Part shown: one piece after another, positions 33,391 through 42,090 of the stretch
Position numbering within the stretch: the first letter of the stretch is position 1
How the letters are laid out: each line of letters starts with the position of its first letter
Source of the DNA: WHSW01 sp036794585
Lineage (GTDB): Bacteria > Actinomycetota > Thermoleophilia > Solirubrobacterales > 70-9
Direction of reading: 5' to 3'
DNA length: 64,000 nucleotides
NCBI GenBank assembly: GCA_036794585.1
Contig: DAIRGH010000001.1
Coordinates: 1 to 64,000, forward strand
Made by a program: the position numbers and the translations under genes
The notes under the pieces: generated by a model
Databases searched by the model: none
The model's input: only the letters and a program-made list of their open reading frames with translations
Told to the model about the DNA's origin: nothing

Positions 33391-35051
33391 CAGTCTGCCC
33401 GTTCGGCGAAGGCATCGATGACGGCGGTTGCGTTTCGTCGCCAACTGTGTCGCGCGATGGCGTCGCGTCGTGCTTCCCTGCCGAGTCGAGTTCTGAGGTC
33501 CGCCTCGCTTAGCGCACGGTCGAGCGCGGCGGTGAGTTCGGAGGGGTCGCCGGGCGTCACCAGGAGGCCGGACCGCTCGTCGTCAAGGACCTCACCGATC
33601 TGAGCCATGCGGCTGGCGACGATGGCTCTACCTGCCGCCATGTACTCGAATAACTTTGTCGGCGAGCCGAAGAACTCGTCGCCGTCCGGCATCGGCACGT
33701 GTGGTGAAACCAGTACGTCGCATGCATCCAAGTAAGCCGGGACATGCGTCGGTGGGGCCCGTCCCACATCGACGGTCTGCGGGAGTACACCACTGGCTCG
33801 GAGCTTCTGCAGCACGACACCCTTCTCTGGACCGTCGCCGACCAGCAGGAGGCGTGCCTCTGGGCGGCGAATGGCCAAGGCCCCGAATGCGTCAGCCAAC
33901 ACCGAAGCGCCATGCCAAGGACCGAAGCTCCCGATGAATCCTATGAGTTTCGAGTCTTCGCCCACGCCCAGACGCGTACGCACGGAGTCGCCGCCGAAAC
34001 CAAAACGCGAGTGGTCAACGCCGTTCGGGTTAACCACAATCCGCTCGCCATCGACGCCGCGCGCCAAAAGGTTCGCCCGCTCGGCCTCCGAGACGACAAA
34101 GATGATTGCCGCCGCGCGCAGCGACGCCTCCTCGCAGGCCCTCAAGTGGCTGCGAAGCGGAGTGGGCTGCCAGTGCCGCCGAAAGAACTCCTCGCTTCCG
34201 TTGTACTCGAGCAGGAGGGGCCGACCTGCAGCTCGAGCGATCATCGCACCAGCCATCGAAAACCGTGCGTGGCGCTGGTAGATGGCGTCCGATCGCTGCG
34301 CGTCGATTAGTGCCGTCCGCAACAGCGCGAGGTCCACTCCGGGTCCGACCGATGCTGGAAGTGCACGGAACAGGCGGGACGCCTCGACAACAGACCACTC
34401 GCAGGGCGGATCCGGCTCGGCGGCTGCAGTGCGCGCAATTGCGACGTCGGTCGTGTGCGGGGCGACCGAGACGCCCTGCGCCGTCAAGGCGCGGATCACC
34501 TCGTGCGTGTGCGTGACCGCGCCGCCGACGCCTGAGCCGGTACCAACCATAGGGCGCAGGTATGTGAGACAGTTGAGCGATCCGCGCGGCTGAGTCGGGG
34601 CCAGCGGGAGCTCCGCGACGGCTCGATGCATGCCTACGGCAATAAGGCTCCCCCCGAGCTGGGCAATGGCCAACGGTCCATGTGTCGCAAGAAAACGCCA
34701 ACGAGGGCACTGACGAACGCGATGCGTGGACGTGTCGATTTGGATGACAGTGTTGGCCCGCGTCCTCGCCGCGATCATCGAAGTCAAGAACGCGCCGACC
34801 TCATTCTCGGGAGGGGCGCCGACAACTGCGAGCGAGTCCACTGGGGCCCGTGATTGTTCGCGGAGAAGTTGGCGCGCGTCGGCGGCTCGCAGGCTGCGCC
34901 ACTGCCGCCCCGGTCTGATCGCAGATAGGAGTTCATCCGCGTCCCTAGCACCAAGCTGTAGGAGCAGTTGTTCGCCTGGTGCACTCAACGGGCGGCGGCT
35001 GACCATTAGGTCGGCGTGGTCGCTGGGTCGACTTGAAGCAGAAACATGCAC
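33390..35051 (-). CDS. Glycosyltransferase family 4
   Basis: The 553-residue protein has an N-terminal extension of about 160 residues of unknown function, then a GT-B fold. The acceptor half has TYLRPMVGTGSGVGGAVTHT and LLLEYNGSEEFFRRHW. The donor half has VVNPNGVDHSRF, GFIGSFGPWHGASVL, LLLVGDGPEKG and the EX7E-type motif FFGSPTKLFEYMAAGRAIVA. It is a retaining transferase using an NDP-sugar. It is translationally coupled to the AsnB gene downstream and is a paralogue of the GT4 at 36326-37939, with which it shares GSFGPWHGA. Confidence 0.92.
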   Translation of the reverse strand: MHVSASSRPSDHADLMVSRRPLSAPGEQLLLQLGARDADELLSAIRPGRQWRSLRAADARQLLREQSRAPVDSLAVVGAPPENEVGAFLTSMIAARTRANTVIQIDTSTHRVRQCPRWRFLATHGPLAIAQLGGSLIAVGMHRAVAELPLAPTQPRGSLNCLTYLRPMVGTGSGVGGAVTHTHEVIRALTAQGVSVAPHTTDVAIARTAAAEPDPPCEWSVVEASRLFRALPASVGPGVDLALLRTALIDAQRSDAIYQRHARFSMAGAMIARAAGRPLLLEYNGSEEFFRRHWQPTPLRSHLRACEEASLRAAAIIFVVSEAERANLLARGVDGERIVVNPNGVDHSRFGFGGDSVRTRLGVGEDSKLIGFIGSFGPWHGASVLADAFGALAIRRPEARLLLVGDGPEKGVVLQKLRASGVLPQTVDVGRAPPTHVPAYLDACDVLVSPHVPMPDGDEFFGSPTKLFEYMAAGRAIVASRMAQIGEVLDDERSGLLVTPGDPSELTAALDRALSEADLRTRLGREARRDAIARHSWRRNATAVIDAFAERAD

Positions 35052-35361
35052 TGGTAAAGCTCCGAAGGAAGTATCCAGAGAGCGACGTCACCCGGGACCA
35101 AGGTCGCTGCGCGCGAACTCAGCACTCGGCAGCCGGAGTGTGGCGGGCCGACTCGCGTCGGCTAACAAACGAATGGAGCATGAGTAATGCTCGGTAATCT
35201 AGGGATTGCGATGACCGTCTCGAACAACCCGAAAGCGGCTGCTATGCGTCAGTGGACCGCCGATCCCTGTGACTCTGGGCACTCCGACGACGAGTTAGGC
35301 AGCGTCGAATACTGGTACCTGGTCGGGATAGGCTGCCGGCGGTGAACGCCGCGGCCCGTTG
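35052..35361. other. Divergent intergenic region between the two GT4-AsnB modules
   Basis: No gene is supported. It lies at the symmetry centre of the mirrored GT4-AsnB pairs and must hold promoters for both directions. No convincing promoter boxes or long inverted repeats were found by eye. Confidence 0.4.
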
Positions 35362-36339
35362 ATGGAAACCAACGACCCGGGAATCGCGGCTCTGCGGGCG
35401 ATGGCGCAAGGTCCGCAGGATCCTGAGCCGCCACGCAAGAGCCGAGTCGTCGATCTCCTGATGAGTGTCTCCGCATTGCGGAAGGGAGGACGACCCTACT
35501 CACCCCACCACCAACCCGAAGCCGAGGACGAGGAAAAGGTGCGGTGGGAATTCCAGGACGCCGACGCGCTATGGCGCATGGCAGGCGACCGTGTCCACCC
35601 CGACCTGCTCACGGGGAAGAACGTGCTCGATGTAGGTTGCGGCTGGGGAGGCAAGGCAATCACGTTCGCCAAGGAGTTCAAGCCGGCACGGGTCGTGGGT
35701 TTCGATCTTCCGGGCGTGTTCGACCCCGCGGTGCCTGAGGTCATGGCGGAACGCCTCGGAGTATCCAACTGCGAGTTCACTGTTGGCCGCGCCGAGAGAA
35801 TGCCGTTCGAGGATCACGTATTCGATGTCGCGCTAATCGACGACGTGCTTGAGCACGTCGAGGATCCGGCGACTGTGCTCAAGGAGTGTCGCCGGGTTAT
35901 CCGTCCTGGCGGCACCGTGATCGCCAAGCTCCCCTCGATTCGGATGGTCGGGGCACATCACTTCGACCGCTGCCTGAGAGTACCGGGCCTTCATTACGTA
36001 ATGCCGATGAGGACCTGGGCCGCCGGATTCAACCACTATCTGCTCGCCAACCCGAACGGAAAGCGATTCGAGCCCTTCAGCCGCGTCGTCGACACGCCAT
36101 TTCGACGAGGTGTGACGTCGAATCTCAACGGTATGGACCTGGACGCATTGGGCGCCGTCGTACGTCAGTCAGGCTTGAAGCCGAAGGTCCTCGACCTGGC
36201 TCCCTATCCCTCGAGCGCGTTCACCAGCCGGATGGGGGCGCGCTTCGGGCGCGTCGCACACTGGTGCTATCTCGCACTGCGGCGCGGGCCGTTTCGCGAG
36301 CCGCTGAGCTTGGCGATGATCCTCGTTGCCGAGGCCTAA
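35362..36339 (+). CDS. Class I SAM-dependent methyltransferase
   Basis: ATG 35362 (a TTG one codon earlier is possible) gives 325 residues. An N-terminal helical region of about 85 residues is followed by a Methyltransf_11 domain: NVLDVGCGWGGKAITFAKEF, VVGFDLPG, AERMPFEDHVFDVALIDDVL, EHVEDPATVLKECRRVIRPG. A C-terminal part (about 195-325) includes HHFDRCLRVPGLHYVMPMRT and may bind the acceptor. It is the first gene of a three-gene operon with the GT4 and AsnB genes. Methylation of a sugar in the repeat unit is likely but inferred. Confidence 0.88.
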   Translation: METNDPGIAALRAMAQGPQDPEPPRKSRVVDLLMSVSALRKGGRPYSPHHQPEAEDEEKVRWEFQDADALWRMAGDRVHPDLLTGKNVLDVGCGWGGKAITFAKEFKPARVVGFDLPGVFDPAVPEVMAERLGVSNCEFTVGRAERMPFEDHVFDVALIDDVLEHVEDPATVLKECRRVIRPGGTVIAKLPSIRMVGAHHFDRCLRVPGLHYVMPMRTWAAGFNHYLLANPNGKRFEPFSRVVDTPFRRGVTSNLNGMDLDALGAVVRQSGLKPKVLDLAPYPSSAFTSRMGARFGRVAHWCYLALRRGPFREPLSLAMILVAEA

Positions 36340-37939
36340 GCGTCGAAGCCCGACGGGCGCAGACACGCTGATTGTCGCTGCGTCCGGCCGTTCGGAGGCC
36401 GACCGGTGGGCACGCGATGAGCTTCCTTCTGCTCGGGTGGTGACGAAAGCGGAGGTGAACGGGTTGCGCGGGTTGCGTCAGATGGTGGTGGACGGCAACT
36501 ATCAGCAGGTGGTCGTTCACACTTCGGGATGGATTAACCAGCTCAACCCTCAGCTGTTTCTGGGATTGTTGGCGGCGACGCCCGCGGAGGTTCGTGCTAT
36601 CGCCGACGATCGGACTGGCCGAATCACGCGGTTTCAACGCCCACGGTTGGTCGCGCGAAGCGCAGCGGGGGCGCTCGGCGCACCCGTCGGGATCGCTGAG
36701 GCGGGGATCGAGCTCATTCCCAGACGACCGCGGTCCGCACGCGGACCGAGCCAGAAAACCCAACCGGCAGTACTGGCGATCTGGCCTGGACCCGCCGAGG
36801 TGACCGTCGGCGGCTCCGTCACCCACATGAGCGGAATCTTGTCCGGCTATCGGGAGCACGGGCTTAGCGTCGGTGTAGTGGCTCTTGCCACCCTGCCCCC
36901 GCAAATCGCAGCCGTCGTCGATGAGGTCGAAATCGTCCGCCCGTTGCGCGAGCGGCATCGCACAACCGCCCAGATCGCTGCCCTGACCGCCAACCATCGG
37001 CTGCGCGATGCCGCGGGGCGTCTGGCTCAGCGCCTGCCGCCCACCTTCGTACACCAGCGCCACAGCGGATTCCTGCACGCAGGGGTCGACGTCGGGCGCT
37101 CGCTCGGCGTGCCGGTTGTGCTCGAATGGAACTCGTCAGAGCGGTGGACACGAAAGCATTGGACGAGAGCCCGCATCGGCGGGAGGCTGTTCGATCCCTT
37201 CCTCCCGGCTCACGAGCGACGCGTCCTCCGGCACGCAGATGTCGTAGCGGCGGTCTCCCCGTTCGCAAGAGAGATGGCAATCGAAGCGGGGGCTTCTCCC
37301 GGCCGGGTGATTGTCGTACCCAACGGCGTCGATCCCGCGCAGGTGGCTGCAGCACGTTCTCTGAGGGTGGATCGTTCGACCCCTCATCCGACCATCGGAT
37401 GGGTGGGCTCCTTTGGGCCCTGGCATGGCGCCGATCTGCTGGTCCATGCGTTATTGCACCTCCCTGCCGACGTTCGACTCCTGATGATCGGTGACGGGTC
37501 GGGTCGCGCGGCCTGTGAGGATCTCGCTCGAAAGCTGGGTGTGCACGAGCGAGTCGAGTGGCCGGGAACCCTCGCCCATGAACACGTGTTGCAGCGGCTT
37601 GTCCGTTGCGCCGTGCTCGCCTCCCCCCAGAGGGACACGGGGGATCGTCCGTTCTTTGGGTCACCTACGAAGCTCTTCGAGTTCCTCGCGCTGGGGCGCC
37701 CGGTCGTCGCCACGCGCGTAGGAGCGGTCCCTCAGTTCATTGACAACGGAAGGACGGGCTTGCTCGTCGACCCGGATGATCCGCGAGCCCTTGCGGAAGG
37801 CCTCGATCGCATCCTGAACGACGCTGCGCTCGGCGACCGGCTGGCTTCCGCGGCGCACAAAGACGCTGCCGACCACCACACCTGGCGGCAACGAGCCACC
37901 TTGATTCTTCGGCGATTAGGCGACCCGTGTGCGGGATAG
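36326..37939 (+). CDS. Glycosyltransferase family 4 (paralogue)
   Basis: It starts at TTG 36326, 14 nt inside the methyltransferase gene, and encodes 537 residues. The N-terminal extension of about 145 residues differs from that of the paralogue. The GT-B core has VLAIWPGPAEVTVGGSVTHM, VPVVLEWNSSERWTRKHW, VVPNGVDPAQV, GWVGSFGPWHGADLL, LLMIGDGSGR and FFGSPTKLFEFLALGRPVVA. The same order of motifs as in 33390-35051 indicates common descent. It overlaps the AsnB gene by 13 nt. Confidence 0.92.
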   Translation: MPRPKRRSPTGADTLIVAASGRSEADRWARDELPSARVVTKAEVNGLRGLRQMVVDGNYQQVVVHTSGWINQLNPQLFLGLLAATPAEVRAIADDRTGRITRFQRPRLVARSAAGALGAPVGIAEAGIELIPRRPRSARGPSQKTQPAVLAIWPGPAEVTVGGSVTHMSGILSGYREHGLSVGVVALATLPPQIAAVVDEVEIVRPLRERHRTTAQIAALTANHRLRDAAGRLAQRLPPTFVHQRHSGFLHAGVDVGRSLGVPVVLEWNSSERWTRKHWTRARIGGRLFDPFLPAHERRVLRHADVVAAVSPFAREMAIEAGASPGRVIVVPNGVDPAQVAAARSLRVDRSTPHPTIGWVGSFGPWHGADLLVHALLHLPADVRLLMIGDGSGRAACEDLARKLGVHERVEWPGTLAHEHVLQRLVRCAVLASPQRDTGDRPFFGSPTKLFEFLALGRPVVATRVGAVPQFIDNGRTGLLVDPDDPRALAEGLDRILNDAALGDRLASAAHKDAADHHTWRQRATLILRRLGDPCAG

Positions 37940-39837
37940 CTGGGATATTCCATTTCTCGAGTGCTGCCGGCGTCGCGGTGGACGAGCTCGAGGCGATGGG
38001 CGAGATGCTCGCTCACCGCGGGCCTGACGACGACGGTTGGTTCGTCGGTTCAGACGGACGCGTCGGCTTGGCCCACCGTCGGCTCGCGATCGTCGACCCG
38101 CAGGCTGGCCAACAACCGTTCCATGGAACCAGCGGAACCGTCCTGGTTTTCAATGGCGAGATCTACAACTATCCGCGGCTACGACGCGACGTTGAGCGTG
38201 ACGGCATATCCCTGACCACCCATTGCGACACCGAGATCGTTTCGGTGCTCTACGAACGCCATGGGGCCGAGATGGTGACGATGCTCGATGGCATGTTCGC
38301 GCTCGCAATTTGGGACCCTCACAAGAGGCGACTATTCGTTGCTCGTGATCGCCTTGGCGAGAAGCCCCTCTACTGGACGGACCACGGAGGTGTCCTGCGA
38401 TTCGCTTCTGAAATCAAGGCTCTGTTCGCCGCAGGCACCCTCCAACCGGAGGTCGACGAGTCAGCCGTGCCATCGTACTTTGCCGATCTGGTCACGACGG
38501 CGCCCCGGACGCTCTTCCAAGGCGTCTCGAAGCTGCCCCCCGGCTGTGCCGCGGTATGCGACGCGCGCGGCATGCGGCCTTACCAGTATTGGTCTGTGCA
38601 GGACCTGCGATCGTGGGAGCACCCGTCGCCGCCGGATGCCACTGCGCGAATCCGCGATCTCCTGACCGATTCGATTCACGACAGGCTGCTTGGAGACGTG
38701 CCGATGGGGGTCTTGCTGAGTGGGGGACTCGATTCAACCACCGTTCTGGCCCTGCTGGCGGAGCGAGCCACCGAGCTCATGTCGTTCTCGGTGGGGTTTC
38801 CCGAGCACCCTGCGCTCGACGAGCGCGCCGAGGCGCGCGCTGTGGCACACCATTTCGGCGTGGATCACGCGGAAATTAGCGTCTCCGAGCGAGACGCGAT
38901 CGACTTCCTCCCAGATCTCATCTATCACCAGGACGAGCCACTCGGCGACCCCGTCTGCATCCCGCTGCACTTCGTCTGCAAACTCGCACGCGCTCACGGC
39001 GTCAAGGTGGTCCTCGCCGGTGAAGGGGCCGACGAGCTGTTCTGGGGCTATCCCGACTACGTCGAAGGCCTCAGGAGGATGCGCTGGATCGCGCCGCTGT
39101 TGGCGCTCCCCGAATTCGGCCGCCGCTGGGCGGCGGCGCTCGTCGCGATGTACCCCCGGTCTCACATCAGTCAGCTCGCACCGGGGATCGCGGCCGGCCG
39201 TCTGCGCCCGATGCACTCTTCGGTGGGTATGACAGGCCCCGATCGCAGACGGCTCCTCCGAATGCAAGAGAACTGGGCCGCGACAAGACCGCCGACCGCC
39301 GACGTGGTGCATCGCGGCGTTGACCTCCTCGCTCTTGATACTCAGGAATTCGAGTTCGGCGTCAGGCTGCCTGAGCTACTCCTGATGCGAATCGATCGCT
39401 TCTCGATGGCCAACGGCGTGGAGGCTCGTGTTCCGTTCTTGTCTCCAAGGCTGGTGGAGTACGTGTATCGCCTCCCGCTCGAGTTCAAGATCGACGCCCA
39501 GACGACAAAGATCGCCCTGCGCGAGGCGGTCGCGGGTTCAGTGCCGCGCTGGGTCCTGGAGCGTCCCAAGCGCGGATTTGGCGCCCCGGTATCGGCCTGG
39601 CTCCTAGGCTACATGGGGACCGTCCTCGATCAGCTCGTTGCTGGCGAGGGTGCGCGTCGTTACTTTGACGTGGACTTTCTTAGGGAAGCAGTCCTCGCCG
39701 ATCGCGCGGGCCGCGGAACTAGTGGGCCCAGGATCTGGCCGATCCTCAACTTCCTGCTCTGGCACCGTCTATGGATCGAGGGTGAGCCGTTGGAGCCACT
39801 GCTCGCGCCGTTAGCGGCGCCGGCGAGATCAGGCTGA
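37927..39837 (+). CDS. asnB: AsnB-type glutamine amidotransferase/asparagine synthase (paralogue)
   Basis: GTG 37927 gives MCGIAGIFHF, with catalytic Cys2, inside the end of the GT4 gene. The 636-residue enzyme shows AHRGPDDDG, FNGEIYNYPRL, CDTEIVSVLYERHGAEM and FVARDRLGEKPLYW. The synthase half has VLLSGGLDSTTVLAL, YHQDEPLGDPV, GEGADELFWGYPDY and EARVPFLS. Both half-reactions look intact. Two AsnB copies in one locus fit a role in sugar amidation better than in amino acid supply. It overlaps the convergent fusion gene by 9 nt. Confidence 0.92.
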   Translation: MCGIAGIFHFSSAAGVAVDELEAMGEMLAHRGPDDDGWFVGSDGRVGLAHRRLAIVDPQAGQQPFHGTSGTVLVFNGEIYNYPRLRRDVERDGISLTTHCDTEIVSVLYERHGAEMVTMLDGMFALAIWDPHKRRLFVARDRLGEKPLYWTDHGGVLRFASEIKALFAAGTLQPEVDESAVPSYFADLVTTAPRTLFQGVSKLPPGCAAVCDARGMRPYQYWSVQDLRSWEHPSPPDATARIRDLLTDSIHDRLLGDVPMGVLLSGGLDSTTVLALLAERATELMSFSVGFPEHPALDERAEARAVAHHFGVDHAEISVSERDAIDFLPDLIYHQDEPLGDPVCIPLHFVCKLARAHGVKVVLAGEGADELFWGYPDYVEGLRRMRWIAPLLALPEFGRRWAAALVAMYPRSHISQLAPGIAAGRLRPMHSSVGMTGPDRRRLLRMQENWAATRPPTADVVHRGVDLLALDTQEFEFGVRLPELLLMRIDRFSMANGVEARVPFLSPRLVEYVYRLPLEFKIDAQTTKIALREAVAGSVPRWVLERPKRGFGAPVSAWLLGYMGTVLDQLVAGEGARRYFDVDFLREAVLADRAGRGTSGPRIWPILNFLLWHRLWIEGEPLEPLLAPLAAPARSG

Positions 39838-42090
39838 CAGGCGCCAGGCGGTCACGTACATCACTCGATCACGCGAAGGTGGAAAGGGAGGCATGCCGAG
39901 CTTGCGGTAAGTGTCAACCTCATCGATCTCGATGTTGTGATAGCCGGCAGCGTGGAGACGTGCTCTCACGTCGTGGGGAGCAGTCTTCCATGTGTGGTTG
40001 TCGCAGACTGCGTTGCGGTTGCGTGCGTCTGAGGGGATGGCAGCAACGAGCGTCCCCCCTGGCTCTAGAACACGCCACAGCTCTGCCAATGTTGCGTCAA
40101 CGTCGAATGCGTGCTCGAGGCTGTTGTCCGCATAGATGCAGTCGAATGACTCGTCCTCAAACGAAAGTGCGCGAAAATCCTCAACAGCGAACGAGACGCG
40201 TCGCGAAGCGTTCTCGACTTGCGCCCTGGAGATGAAGTCCGTGCCCACGTCGACGCCCACGACCTCGGCCTGCGGTAAGAGCTCAGCGATTCGGGCGCTC
40301 CATCGTCCCGTGCCACATCCAACGTCGAGGATGCGGCGGCGATCTCGCGGGATACGGTCCTGGAGGTGGTGCGACTGCCGGTCGTTCCTATCGGCCCCGA
40401 GCACAGCATCGTACTCGCGCCGGACTTGACGCTCAGCTTCCTCCAGCGCGCTGGCGCTACTCGTAGATTGCAACTCCGATTGCGCCCTCGCGACCATGTC
40501 GGACACGGTGATCAGCCGCACCCGAGGCTGAGCAAGCAGCTGCCCCACCCCGTTCATGATCGAGGGGATGTCGAGATCGCTCTTCGTATGTCCGACAAGC
40601 ACACAGTAGTCGTGCCTAACGAGCGTCTCGCGCTCATACGGCGTCATTAGGTACATGAGCCTCTTTGGCAGCGCGCGGTTGATCAACGGCCGCATTGATC
40701 GCAGATCGTGGTAACCCCGGCTGAGCACCCGCTGAAGCTGGTATCTGCGTCGCATGGCCTCGGGCGACGGCTCGCGTGCCCGGAGCGCCCGGACATGCTT
40801 GACGAGCGTGTCGGCAAACGAGGAGCAGTCCGGGGGATCGAACGACCATCGCTGCCCATTTCCTAATGCAAGGATCGGGAGCTCAATGATCGCCCGCTCT
40901 GCTGGCGGCGCCTTGAGTTGCGGATCGTAACGACTCGCGAAGTACGGCTGGCCGGCCGAGTAGGCCAGCCGGTAGTCGTAGTGTCGCTCCGGATGAATTC
41001 CGTCCGCGTACACCGACGAATCGCACACGATGTCGTTCGCCGCCAGCGCGTCGTAGATCCGCGCGAAGGGCTGGGCCTCATAGGCTCCCGCGCGGAACGC
41101 GGTGACGCGATACTCAGGCACCATGGGCCCGATTGCTCGCAGCAGTGTTTGCTTGCACTCGGCGAGCAGCTGTGTGAGGTCGCCGGGATAGTCGTGCGCC
41201 CGCGCTTTCGACCAGTCCCATGTCCACTCGCCGTCGTCGCATCGAGCGCCCAGTTCCGGCAACCAAGTCGGATGTAGGTGCAGCTGGACGTCGTGGCCAC
41301 GAGCGACAGTCTCTGCCCACTGCTGTTCCATCCGCCGCGCGAGCAACGGGCTGTGCTGCCGGAGCCAGGCGTGCTCTCCAAGCTCGGCGAACAGCGTAAA
41401 GCTCGCCGGTACGCCGTCGAAGGCCTCGAGCAGCGCGGCCGTCGGAGAGAATACGTCCGCCTCCCAGTCGATTCGGCGGCCCGGGGGAATGGGCTGCCAA
41501 GTCTCGTAATCGATCGTCAGTGCCACCAACGTCAGCCGAGGCCGAGCCGCGATCACGACGTGGCCAGAGTCGAGGACGTCGAACCGCTCGATCGCGAAAT
41601 ACTGCTCGGTTAGCCGGCGGAGCTCGTCGGCGGTCAAATAGTCTCCGCCCGGCGCCCAGGCCGCCACGAACGCAAGCCCGTCCGACTCGAGGTGATCGGC
41701 GATCCATTCGAGCGCGCGCAGGCGCCCTCCCTTCGATAGGTAGTACACGACATCGCTGAGGACGATGGTGTCGAACGCGGCGTCGCTCACCGGAGTCTCA
41801 TCGAGCCGACCCGCCGACCCCACGTGGAAGTCGATATACGGATGGCGGTCTCGGCCCTGCGCTACCGCCGAGGCGGACAGCTCCACACCGACCAACTCTT
41901 TGTATTCACCTCGGAACTGCGCGAGAAACGCACCGTTGCCGCATCCGATATCGAGAATCCGCCCACTTCTGCGAGCGTTTTCGCGGATCACTCGTCGGTA
42001 GAGTTGATATCGGTCACTGTCGGCGTCGCCGATGGCCCACGGATCGGGCGAGTTGCGATACAGGCGCTCGAAGTCTCGCTTGACCCTCAT
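39829..42090 (-). CDS. Three-domain fusion: methyltransferase, NodB-like deacetylase, methyltransferase
   Basis: The 753-residue protein joins three enzymes. Residues 1-185 are a NodS-like SAM methyltransferase (DIGCGNG at 47-53; DPWAIGDADSDRYQLYRRVI). Residues 188-515 have a NodB/polysaccharide-deacetylase-like fold (TIDYE at 192-196, HDVQLHLHPTW at 266-276, AFRAGAYE at 331-338), where Asp and His could bind the metal. Residues 545-753 are a second SAM methyltransferase (DVGCGTG at 589-595; ADNSLEHAFDVDATLAELWR). It likely deacetylates and methylates one glycan acceptor in the cytoplasm. Its start overlaps the flippase stop by 4 nt. Confidence 0.85.
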   Translation of the reverse strand: MRVKRDFERLYRNSPDPWAIGDADSDRYQLYRRVIRENARRSGRILDIGCGNGAFLAQFRGEYKELVGVELSASAVAQGRDRHPYIDFHVGSAGRLDETPVSDAAFDTIVLSDVVYYLSKGGRLRALEWIADHLESDGLAFVAAWAPGGDYLTADELRRLTEQYFAIERFDVLDSGHVVIAARPRLTLVALTIDYETWQPIPPGRRIDWEADVFSPTAALLEAFDGVPASFTLFAELGEHAWLRQHSPLLARRMEQQWAETVARGHDVQLHLHPTWLPELGARCDDGEWTWDWSKARAHDYPGDLTQLLAECKQTLLRAIGPMVPEYRVTAFRAGAYEAQPFARIYDALAANDIVCDSSVYADGIHPERHYDYRLAYSAGQPYFASRYDPQLKAPPAERAIIELPILALGNGQRWSFDPPDCSSFADTLVKHVRALRAREPSPEAMRRRYQLQRVLSRGYHDLRSMRPLINRALPKRLMYLMTPYERETLVRHDYCVLVGHTKSDLDIPSIMNGVGQLLAQPRVRLITVSDMVARAQSELQSTSSASALEEAERQVRREYDAVLGADRNDRQSHHLQDRIPRDRRRILDVGCGTGRWSARIAELLPQAEVVGVDVGTDFISRAQVENASRRVSFAVEDFRALSFEDESFDCIYADNSLEHAFDVDATLAELWRVLEPGGTLVAAIPSDARNRNAVCDNHTWKTAPHDVRARLHAAGYHNIEIDEVDTYRKLGMPPFPPSRDRVMYVTAWRLSA

